This document shows positions 1 through 11,600 of a stretch of 64,000 nt of DNA, in pieces. The stretch is from Blastobasis lacticolella (Eukaryota; Arthropoda; Insecta; Lepidoptera; Blastobasidae), in contig LR990044.1 of assembly GCA_905147135.1 (NCBI GenBank), positions 11,598,122 through 11,662,121 on the forward strand, written 5' to 3'. Within the stretch, counting starts at the first letter, position 1; the number at the start of each line of letters is the position of its first letter. Made by a program: the position numbers and the translations under genes. A model generated the notes under the pieces. It made no database searches. It was not told where the DNA came from and saw nothing but the letters and a program-made list of their open reading frames with translations.

Positions 1-504
1 ATTAGGTAATTACAGTAGAGCGACTGCTATCTCACCTCCGAGACCCTGTTAACAGGGGGACCTGACCAGATTGGATCACGATTATACATTCAGGCGCCTG
101 AATGTGCAGGTTTGCTCAGTCCTAGTCAAATACATTATTGTACAGTTTTTAATATGACTCAATACGTGACAAGTACAAATGTGTATAGGTTTACAACAAA
201 CTATCTTTACAGATGTGAATTTGTATTCCCGTAATAGTGACAAAAGGCAACAGACTTTACAGAAAGCGATTCTTTTCTATTCATTATTATTGTTATTATT
301 TTACCCATTTTTCTAAGAGGCCAAAGGCATCCCTGCCCATCTTCCACGACTTAGGGTCGGATACTTTCCCCGGGCAATCCTAAGAAAAGGCGTCCAACTC
401 GCCCCGTCATCTCCATCTATTTATTATATGTAACAAAAATGCAGAACCGCAGGTCGAGTATCTTTTGGTCTCAGCGGTCAACTATAGGAAACCCTTCTCA
501 ATTG
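1..504. other. Non-coding flank with repeat debris
   Basis: No gene is visible. Positions 430-460 (around ACAAAAATGCAGAACCGCAGG) match a short part of the SINE-like repeat seen complete at 29449-29620 and 5648-5820. The stretch at 300-410 reads like a decayed repeat but I could not assign it. Confidence 0.4.
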
Positions 505-2131
505 TAGATCTGCATAACTAACTAAAGGCTCTAAAGTGTTTGCGAGAGATCTGTCGATTGTACAGAGCCAGCTGACGAGACTGAAAACGGATGACGGCAG
601 AGTTGTTTCGACCAAGTCCGAGGTTTTGAGGGAAGGCGAGAGACAACACGGGCACCTGTTACGAGTAAGGCAAAAGACCCCAGAGCCAAGTTAACCCGAC
701 ACTACACCAAAGATATCCCGGACATCAGCCTGTACGAGATTAGTATGGCTTCTAAAACAGCTCAAGAACAACAAGGCGCCGGGTGATGATGGAATTACGG
801 CTGAGCTTCTGAAAGCTGGTGGCAAACCTGTGCTTCCAAGACCCTTCAAAAGCTGTTCAATTTCGTCATCCTTGAGGGAAAACGCCGGACGCATGGCACA
901 GAAGCGTTGTGATATTTGTTGTTCTTCACGAAGGGTGATAAGACTCTCTTGAAGAACTTCAGACTAATATCACTGCTGACCCATGTGTATAAGCTGCTTT
1001 CGAGAGTCATTACGAATCGTCTTGCACGCAGGTTTGATGACTTCCAGCCTCCCGAACAAGCCGGGTTCCGAAAAGGTTTTAGTACCATAGACCACATACA
1101 TGGCGATGCGGCAGGTTATACAGAAGACCGAAGAGTATAACCGGCCATTATGCTTGGCGTTTGTGGACTATGAGAAAGCCTTCGATTCGGTCGAAACTTG
1201 GGTGGTTGTCCAGTCTCTACAGCGGTTCCAAATTGTCTATCGATATATCGAAGCACTGAAATGTTTGTATGAAAACGCCACCATGCCAGTTCGTCTCCAA
1301 GACAAGACCACAGAGCCTATTCAGCTATTCTGAACTGGGATGGACTTGGCATAAATATTAACGGCGAGTACCTCACTCACCTCAGATTTTCTGACGATAT
1401 CCTGGCTGAATTTCTGGAAGACTTGGGCAAAATGCTGGATGACCTCTGTAGTGCCCCTCAACAAGTAGGTCTTAAAATGAACATGGACAAAGACAAAAAC
1501 TATGTCAAATGTCCATTTTGTGCCTATACCAGTGACAGTTTGAGGCATTCCAGTTGAAGTTGTTGACGACTACACATACCTAGGACAAATAGTCCAGCTA
1601 GGTAGGTCCAATTTCGAGAAAGAGCTCAATCAACGAATCCAACACAGTTGGGCAGCGTTTGGGAAGCTACGCCATATATTTTCGTCCCAATTACCGCAGT
1701 GTCTCAAGACGAAGGTCTTTGACGAATGTGTGTTGCCAGTGATGACCTACGGAACAGAAACGTGGCCGCTCACTATGGGCTTTATAAGAGAGCTCGCTTT
1801 TACCCAAAGGGCAATGGAAAGGGCGATGCTCGGAGTCTCGTTGCGCGGTCGAACCAGAAATGAGGAGATCCGCAAGCGAACCAAGGTCACCGACATAGCT
1901 CTAAGGACTGCTAGTATGAAGTGGCAGTGGGCAAGGCACATACTCGATGAACAGAGGGCTGATGGGGCAGTAAAGTTCTCGAGTGTCGACCACGTACCGG
2001 AAGACGCAGCGTGGGTATACCTCTTACAAGGTGGACCGCGGACCGGATCGCAGGTGCCAGCTGGATGCGGAAGGCACAGGACCGGCCTTTGTGGAGATCT
2101 CTGGGGGAGGCCTATGCCCAGCAGTGTAATA
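505..2131 (+). mobile_element. Decayed RTE-like LINE, endonuclease-RT linker to C-terminus
   Basis: This is a non-LTR retrotransposon reverse-transcriptase relic in several frames. In order I read KTDDGRVVSTKSEVLRE (about 575-640), NNKAPGDDGITAELLKAGG (about 768-820), then LLKNFRLISLLTHVYKLLSR, PPEQAGFR, CLAFVDYEKAFDS (near 1155-1190) and GININGEYLTHLRFSDDI (near 1350-1400). It ends with QLGRSNFEKELNQRIQ, LPVMTYGTETW and MKWQWARHI. Frameshifts and stops break it. About 75 nt are missing near 1330, just where the family has its GVRQGD segment, and the usual FADD core reads FSDD. It is clearly dead. The match is to the RTE-like elements common in Lepidoptera. I did not locate the 5' endonuclease half, so the copy is 5' truncated. 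Confidence 0.85.
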
Positions 2132-2488
2132 ACTAAGATAAACGTATGTACTTCTCATACATTGGTGAGATTCAGAGCCAAAACTAATGGGGAACTGTTC
2201 AAACTGACACTGTTGTAGAAATCCGAGTCCTTCTGGATGAGCAGCGGCCTAACACCATACCCTTCCTGTTATGTTGACTACGCTATAGCTCAATCGAAAT
2301 TACTTTCCAACCTTCGCGAAACAAGTTTACGCCTTTCTCAAAGACCCCCAACGCATTAGCAACCATCATCCCTGTTATTGGGCCGCAGTTTTCTCTCAGA
2401 ATCTCGACCATACCCGTACAAACATTACCTACATTGCTAAATACAGTTACCATCTATCTACATAACATACACGATAAAATACACGAGT
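2132..2488. other. 3' flank of VPS39, no further gene
   Basis: This stretch lies between the RTE relic and the VPS39 stop codon and should include the VPS39 3' UTR (minus strand). I saw no clear AATAAA on the minus strand and no other feature. Confidence 0.4.
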
Positions 2489-2644
2489 CTACTTGTCCAG
2501 TCTACAGTTATAATGGACGATATCACCGTTGGGGTAGCGCACGAATGCGCTCTGGTTCCCGAAGCGTTTCTTGCAAACAGGACACACGTTGTAGTCGTTG
2601 ATGAGAACGCTCTTGGACTCGTGGAACTGTTTCAGCTCTTGCAC
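2489..2644 (-). CDS. Vps39: VPS39 exon 13 (stop; zinc-binding tail)
   Basis: It encodes VQELKQFHESKSVLINDYNV, then CPVCKKRFGN, FVRYPNGDIVHYNC and LDK before TAG at 2491-2489. The paired cysteines and RYPNG are the hallmark of the Vps39/TGFBRAP1 C-terminus. RTE relics lie on both sides of this exon. Confidence 0.93.
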   Translation of the reverse strand: MQELKQFHESKSVLINDYNVCPVCKKRFGNQSAFVRYPNGDIVHYNCRLDK

Positions 2645-5600
2645 CTGCCGAATGGGATAGAACTGGTATTAGAAATGTTAAGTTTGTGCTTGGCACATTT
2701 TCGCAACGTAGCCATTCACTGTGGGCCTTATAAGAAAGCTCACTATCATCCAAAGGACTATGGAATGGGCTCGGATTCTCGTTGCGCGATAGAATCCGAA
2801 ATGAGAGGATCCGCAAGCGAACCAAGGTCACCGACATAGCCATAAGGATTGCTAGGCTAAAGTGGCAGTGGGCAGGGCACATTGCTCGAAGAACAGATGG
2901 CTGATGAGGCAGTAAAGTTCTCAAGTGGTCTCCCATAAGGTGGACCGACGAGCTACCTGGTAAATATCGCAGGTACCAGCTGTATGCGAGATGATAATGA
3001 GCCAGTATCAGGGTCTTTGCGATTCCAAAGCTCACCAGATGGCGGCACGAAGGCATAAGGTCTGCTGACAGCTACAACAGCTGTAAAATGACAGATCCAT
3101 TCTAGCCAATGACACGGCTTTATTTTGATAGCAGACCTCTTGCCTCAGTGACGCCGTCTGATGAATTAAGAAATCGCAAACACCCTCATTGGAATTGACG
3201 GACAATCATATGGTGCCCGGCAGAGTAGAGTAATTAGCACGACCCTCTTCGACTTACGGGTGTCGGACAAAGCGACTAATGCCTAAAAACCAGACTAGCG
3301 GATCTAGACTAAAATACGTAATTTCTAAACCGCCTGCTAAGTGTTGAGATTATTGCAAAACTGTCCACTAATGTGGACGAGGCTGCCGAGAATAATTTGA
3401 TTTATTGATACGGCATGAAAGTACATTGAACTCAAGGGAGGAAACAAACCCGACTTTCGAAACCGAATTGTCCGGAATGTTTTTTTGACACTTGTCGAGC
3501 GCTTTTTGTATCTCGTCTCATCGAAGATTCATCTAATTTCTCGGGAACGTATTATTATTAACTTTAAACAATGGTACAATCACAGAACAAACCTAAGCCA
3601 TCATAGTTTCAGATGATATTCACATACGACCTTACAATCACCCACAAATAGGACTCAAAATAAATTGCATCATACCCGATTATTAAAGCAAACCAATTAG
3701 AAATCCAGCTGACCTGCAAATGATCGGCATACAGCAGTCCTTTCAGCACCTGCGTGCGTCGCTTGAGCGTGAGCTGGCTGTCGAGAGCACTCTCCAGGAA
3801 ATGCTTCAGACGAGCCAAAGGCACCGAGTCTGGGAGAACGGACAGCGCCTAAAAAAGAAAAAAAGAAGACATTTATTGCACGTAGACACCACGACACGAG
3901 GGGAAATATACTTCTTATCGAGGGAATTAACTTACTACTTTTACTGCGAACCCAAATATCAAAGAGTCAGGTGCGGTGCTAACAAACGCCGCCAGATGAG
4001 TCGTGCGCATAGCTGTATGGCCGGCAAAATATACCATATGCGTGTAACCGCCTGGCCAGACGAGTCCTGAGCGCGACGCGAGTGCGCGGGCCATAGCCAA
4101 TCGAGTCCGATTGTGTTAGTATGGACCGGCCAAACGAGTCTTCGCACACCCGCGTAGCGCCAATCACTACATAGTATCACTACATAGTATAAAACAAAGT
4201 CGCTTTCTCTGTCCCTATGTCCCTTTGTATGCTTAAATCTTTGAAACTACGCAACGGATTTTGATGCGGTTTTTTTTAATAGATAGAGTGATTCAAGAGG
4301 AAGGTTTTTAAGTAAGAAAAAAAGGGTAGGTAAGGGTAAAATAGGTGTACGCGTACGAAGTCGCGCCGGGTCCACTAGTTTTGTATAAACTGGCGAAACG
4401 AGTCTCGACATTCAAAAATTCCACAGATGGCGCTACTGAGACGTCAGGTCTGCGCCCGTAGAGCGTGATAACTCCAGCTACATCGATTTACATTTAAGTA
4501 AACAAGATAGAAAATGGTATGTCGCGCAACAACAAAGCCCGTCATGCTGCGTCGTCACTGTAGTGTTTTGACAACGGACCTTACATATGGGTAACTAAGT
4601 TCTTCTATCTGTTGGATTTTGAAATCGCGGTAAGCATCATGGCCCTGCACCTATAGTTTTAAGGGTTTTTGAAAGCAGTTGAGTTATGATCGGAGATTTG
4701 AGTGCTTGCTATTAACAATTTCATCTTTAAAGTCCCGTGGTAATAAGCGGATCTACAAACATTAGGTAATGCGCTTATTACATTCGACTAAATTCAGTCG
4801 TCTAAATTCGGAAACAAAAAGCATCCATATCAAATTAAAGCGGAATGTATTGCTCATCCATTTTTGTATCACGCCTTTTGATAAGCGGAGCGACCAAAAA
4901 TGGATCTCATTCTATGAGCAATATATTCCCCATTGATCTTGCTCTCACGCTTCTCACGCATTTAGCTTCAAAATTTAGCCAAATGTTATAAGCGCATAAG
5001 TGTACAGCTAGTCTAGACCTCTAGTGACAACAGCGCCCTTGATGAGCAAAGGTATTAAATGTTGAAATAGATTATAATAGAATACTGTAACGTATTGTTA
5101 CATGGCTTAGTTTTAAGATGAAACTGAATGTGAAAGAACTATTTATAGGTGTAAAAAAAGCACCTTCAAAGGCGATATTTTATCGGCATGCTTCTCCAGT
5201 ATACTGAGAGCCGTCTCCAGGTCCGGTATCTGCGTCTTGGGGTGTCTCGGTACGTTGGCCAGCGGGCCAGCCAGCGCGCTACTCTGCTCAGGGTTCATCA
5301 GAATCCTCATGAGAATCACGTACACGTCTTGAGTCTTGTCCTCGCACTTCTCGCATACGCTCTCACAGTACGCCAGCGCCTTGTCTACATCGCCTGAAGA
5401 TAAACGCAAAATATACCGGTTAATAGCAACAACTACAATCAACTTTCGCAAGAAATGACGCATCTTTAATAGCGATGCATTTAAAGACTATGTATGTAGC
5501 TCTTGCAACGATTAATTTCTGTCAAACTGAGTAATTCTCATCCGGCGCCCTCAAATTTTTCCCGACTTTCTTGCCAGACTGTAAATGCGGCCTGTAGCTA

Positions 5601-8600
5601 CATTTAAATGGTCCAAAGTTGACCCAGCTTTTATGAGAACTTCAAAGCATGCATGATGAGGCATTTCATCTTAGTCCTCACAGTGACAGCGCACCTGTGG
5701 TTCAGCATTTTTGTTGCCTGCTACCTAAATGCTTCAATCGTGGATGTTATGTGTGACAGTTACCGTTTACCATCAAGCGAGCTGCTCGTTGTTATCTGCG
5801 TGGACATTAAAAAAAAACAAGTCACACAGACGCGCCAGTAGATTTGGTACCAGGCTGAAATGTTAAGTTTTCACCAACGTTTAGCAAGGTTTAGATATTA
5901 TTCATTTGCGTATTTATACGCAAACCTCTAATCTTATAATATCCGGATAGCTTTAGCTAGCGTTATTGTTAAAAATATTTTAAATAACATGTATTTAATA
6001 AAGCCGCCTTGGAAACCTACCTAGAATCTGCACATAAATAGCCAAGGCCTGTTCGTGTATGCCCCGCTTGCCGAGTATGATGGCTCGCTCCTCAAACAAA
6101 CTGTCATTCGGAAAGTGCAGAATCACCCTCTCGGGTGTGTAGTACGTAGATTTCTCCAGAAAAGCCAGCAGTTTCGACTTCGTATGTTGCACTTCCTCCT
6201 CAGTTATCGTCGCCTTCTTATCTGTAACCTTCTCCCTGTACATACTAATCAATGCGTCGTGGAATAACGAATTGGTATCGTTCCACGTATGTATTATGTG
6301 CTCTAAATAAGGTATCACCAATGGCTCGTGTTCTCTCAACAGGAAATCTAACACCTTTGGACGGGGCAAGTTTTCAACTTCGACAATGTCCTCCGTGAAT
6401 ATCTTCAAGCCATCCTCTGGGTGCTCTTTCAGTATCCAGTCGGAGAATTTGAATATGAGGTTTATGTGTTCAGCACCTGGAAATAATAAGAAGTCGTCGG
6501 ATAATTTATATAGCTACAGTAGTTGCAGCTGGAGACATTCCATAAAATAAGATAATGCACCAAATCAATCCTATCTTTATCTATTTGTTCATTAGATTCA
6601 TAGAGCTCCGTGATGTGCAATCCCAAAGCTCTCTAAATTCTCGACACTGTTTGTGTCGATGCGTCGGTGGTTTCAATGCGGTTTTCTGTATTTGAAAGAA
6701 GAGGTCGGCCCAAAAAGCGAGGGCTTGACGTCGTTAAGAATGACATGCGTGTCAACAGGCTCACCACCAAGGATACCGAAGACCGAGCGAAGTGGGCCAG
6801 GAAAACTAGGAAGGCAGACCCGGGGCCCTCACGTACCGCGTGGGAGCGCAACCGGGACATAACGGCGAGATGATGGTGATGACGATGATTTCTTTATTTA
6901 AAAGACAGTTTAATCGAAATGGTTTCATTAAATCGGTTTACTACTTTAGGAAATATTTGAGAATATTCATGGTCGGCGGTTTTCCGACGTTATCCGACTA
7001 TTGAAAAGTACTTTACCTAGCCTCTGCAAATATTGCTTAGTCCGCTGGTGTCCCCGCAGGCTGGAGTCTCTCGCGGCCGCCTGGTCCCTCAGCAGTGCGA
7101 GTGCCCTCGCGTGCTGACCCTTCGTCTGGTAGAGGATGATCAGCTCGCTGTGCTTCCCGTGGGCAGCCAGAGTGCGCTCGGCTTCCTCCAACCGACAGTT
7201 GTTCAGACGCAGGAGAGGCGCTATGAACGCGTCGTTGGTCTGTGCCCGAATGGAATGAGATTAATTGCACTACAATTAGGCGATGTTTGAGCTGACGACT
7301 TAATTTTTTTTTATATTAGGTTAGCCAGCCAATTGACCGGCATCTCACCTGGTGTAAGTGACGATGCGGCCGAGGATGGATCATGCCTGTCTAGGAACAG
7401 CCTATTCATTATAGCATTGAAGGCGTCCGGATCATAATGATCAAAGAATATATTAGCAGCAAACGTGTTCCATTCCTAAGCCGTGTGTGTGTGTGTGTGT
7501 TATAATGGTTGAACCAAAGCGGCCCGTGCATCTGGAAGATCCACGACGATCCACCATAACGATGAAGTGTTATCCGGACCTAACGTTCTAACGTTCCTTA
7601 CATTGCACCAACACCAACCTTAGGTGAAACCCAAACTCGCTAAGTCACTCGTTAACTTTATGACGACGATTGTGACGCCTAAATTTGAATGAAACGCATA
7701 GCAATATCGGCTTCAATTATAGCGTCCGCCGCCTAAGTTTAATGTAATCGGCCATACATTTATGAAAGCCATGAATATTGAATACGCATGTGAGGCGAAA
7801 TAATCGCGTTTAAAGAATTTTAGGTTGTTGCTTTGATGAAACAATGACTCATGTTTTTTGTTGGGTTGAAGTAGTTGGGAAAAATGACTACTGACTACTA
7901 ACAGATTATAACGTCAATAAAAAACATTTTAATAGAAATATTCGCCAAGATGATTATTAAAGTTGTTTAGTCAAAATTTAAGTATATGTATTTTTGATCA
8001 GTTAGGTTATATCAGCTTCATATCAGATGAGATGACTGCTACTGGTCTTTGAAATAAGTGTATTTACACAAAATCGAAACAAATTACATTCAGAGGAACT
8101 TGAAATTACATTTTTGTCCTACTATAGACTTATAAAGTTTTATTAGCTTAAGCTGTACATAATATTAATTATGCAGTGTATTAGTTCTTAAACTGTAAGA
8201 CTGTAAAGTTTGTGGAATAAATAAATTCCTACCTGCAAATAGCACTTCAGTAGCGTAGTATCAATCAACTCCAACATTTGTGCGACGTTTCTTTGACTCG
8301 CCCCATCGTCTTGACTCCCACTCGGCCCCGACTTCTGATCTTGGTTGCCCGCTTTCTGGCCTTTGTCTATTTTCGTCCTCAAGTCTGCTAAATACTGTAT
8401 GAGGGCGTTCAAAGCGTTCTCTAAATCTTTTCCTTTAAGACGACTCTTGGGACCGTCCGAATTAGCCTTAGTGTCAAGTTCAAGTTCTGGGAATAACGCT
8501 ATCACTTCGGCTGGATCAGTGTCGAGCTTTGTAAACTCCTTCATCGCCTGAGAGTACTCCTTGTTGTTGAACAGTTCGTGGGCGTACAGGAACTGGATTG

Positions 8601-11600
8601 AGCGGATCTTCTGTTTCTTGTCATCTGCTGAGCAGTCTGATAAGGTCTGGTGAATAACGTAAAGTGATAAGCATACATTGTAGTTGAAACTTAACGGTTG
8701 TTGCATACAGGACGGGGGTCCACATGTATTCGCATTACATTGTTCCTATAAAAAAAAAAAGATTTTTTTTAAATAACATAGATTGTGAGGGCGCCGTAGG
8801 TCAGCTACATTAAAGTCACTTTTCTCTTTTGTGACTATAATGTGTCCAATAAGCTTAAACTGCTAAAAGAATGTGAGGCACCCCGGATTTTTTACTTAAA
8901 GAACCCACACAAGAGGATATGGAAGTATTATCGCTACGAAAAGTCGAAGATTGGGTCACAAAAAAATTCCAGGCTGTGCACGGGCAGACCTACGTTTTGT
9001 GGGTCTCCTAAACATCTACTATTACTACAAAGTGGAATTTTTCTTGTACTCGATGACGTAGGATAACGTAAAAGACAATGGTGGCCGTGTGGTGTCCGAC
9101 ATTAAAACGTAACACCGATATTTGACGGGTATCGTAACATCAGCAGAATTTTCTGTTAAGTATTTTCATCACTATCTGCCTGCTATGCTATGCCTTCCAC
9201 AAAGTTGGGCTATTATGTGACGTGATACACAAAGAAAATGAATACAAATACGGTCTACATTTGCTGTCGTTATGGAGAAGAGTTGTACTTACGGTCAGGA
9301 GCAGCTGTAAAGTCCCTCTAACATATTTAGAACTTACGAGCTTCGACATTTTTTGGTAATAAAAAAACTTGAATCACAAACTGTACAGAGAACAAAAAGG
9401 GAAACCAATGTTTGTATCGTAAATTTTCCTGTAATAATAGGCGAAAATAAACTTACATTTAAAATACGAATTATCTCGGCTTGTCGTTTTTTAATTTTAG
9501 TTCGAAACATTTCCACAGAACTGACTTGTCCTGTAGGGAATTATGCAACTCATGGAAAAGTCCTTACAACTCTCTACTAACACATTCAATTCATTAAAAT
9601 ATTGATGTGGGTTACTAACATTGCGATAACATCCACGTTTTTCATATTAATTAACAAACACAATAAATTGAAAGCAGCTTCGTTTAGTACCTACATGTTA
9701 ATGTCATCGTCGATTTTTTATTAATGTACTTACGTGTATCAAATAAGATGACCACAATCCAATAAGTGGATTTGGATTAAATAATTATACTCAAATATCC
9801 AAATATGTTTAATCTCTTCCGTTCTACCTCAAACCACACAAACATTGATTTCCCGACCTTTTAGATACAATATTGTAAATAAAAAAACACAAAAATATCA
9901 GAGAAGCCCTTTGAATAATGTTATAACAACTTATACACCACAGTTACTGAACCATCGTATTATATGTCTCATTCAAAGACAAGGATAACTAATTATGTTA
10001 ACATCCAATCATAAGGAAAATTCTAATTACACACACTATTTATAAGGAAAAAATAAAAATAAATAATTTTATTCACTGTTACTTGAGTTCTTCATAACTC
10101 GATATTGTTTATTTACGTAATTATAAAGCACACTACTAATTTTTTATGTTTGCCATTTGCAATAAGTAATTCAGTTGGCAAATTTTTTCATTGCGTTTTT
10201 CTTTACTGTTACACAATGGTCACAGGCAGCAGTTGAAAATAAGACCGATCAATGTCATATTCCTTGAGGGACGTTTTTGTCTGGACATCTTCTGGATGGT
10301 AGTGGTGATTAACAAGTGTATTAACACGGTGAAGGCCAGGTGCGCCTTTTGGACATACAAATAAAATATTTTGTATCGTTACAAATTTGTACGTACTCAA
10401 TTGATTAACACTCACAGTTAAGTTGATGGCAATCTGGAACTGCTTGTCTGAGATAAGCTGCTTGGTCTGTTTGGCAATGTCCGCTGAACACAAGCACCAC
10501 AGCTGACCCATCGACGAAATGAAAATTAGACCACGCTTGCATCTGTAGATAAAGTAACAACAGGTTATATAGATACACTTTATTGCTCTTAAAATATCAC
10601 AATACCACTTTCAATAACAAAGAACACATGAGCAAAGGCGGCCTTATCGCTACAAGCGATCTCTTCCAGGCAACCTTTACAGGGATTTAGTTGATCCACT
10701 TGGGGGTGGTTTACTCCACTGACCCCCTCCCCCCATTGTCACGCTGTGTCACACTTTCTGTGACCCCTCTCGAAATATTTCGTCACAAAAACTAAGCCCC
10801 CCCCCCCTGAATATGGTAAATTCTAATTAATATATTTACTAAATATAAAATAAATGACTTTCTATTATGATGAAAATTTAAAAATAAAAATAGTCAAAAA
10901 AAAAATACTTATTGAAAATATTTTAATGAACAGCGAACGTCACGTTGCCATACACCCTCCATCCCCCCTTGTCACACTTTGTCACACTCAGCAAGAGCCC
11001 TTCCCCCCCCTTGTGTGCGAACGTATTTTATGAACGGCCCCATGGACGTATATTATTGGTGATGGAGAGAAATAAAATTGTAACCCAGATAAATGTGTGG
11101 AATTGTAAAATGTTAGCCTTACTTGTACATCAGTCTTGCTTTATTGAGTTCAGGGAGTGTCTGTATGAATAACGGCGGGTCCACTGTCTGCACAATTACT
11201 TGGTCTTGCAACAGTCCTAGTATAAAGGGTTCATCCCAAACTGTCAACAGAAGTTAATTATGAGGACAAGTCAAATAATTTTGAACATTAAGTACTTCCA
11301 GTTAAAGTATACATTGTCTTACCGATACCAATAGGTGCTTCAGCCCATTTTATTGTCTTTTTTATCTTGATCTCTTTCTTTTCATCCTTCTTTAGTTCTT
11401 TTTTCAAACTTCCCTGGTCATTTGACTCTTCTACCAAAACTGATGTATTATCTCTTCCTAATACAAAACATGTGTCTGAATATTTGGCTATTGTTGGTTC
11501 AAGGGAGCGTGAGCTACTCGTGGGAAACAGCTCTTTTGGGTTTCCTGATGACAACTGTAAGTCAATACAGAAGTACAATAAAATGGCATTTTTGGTTCAA

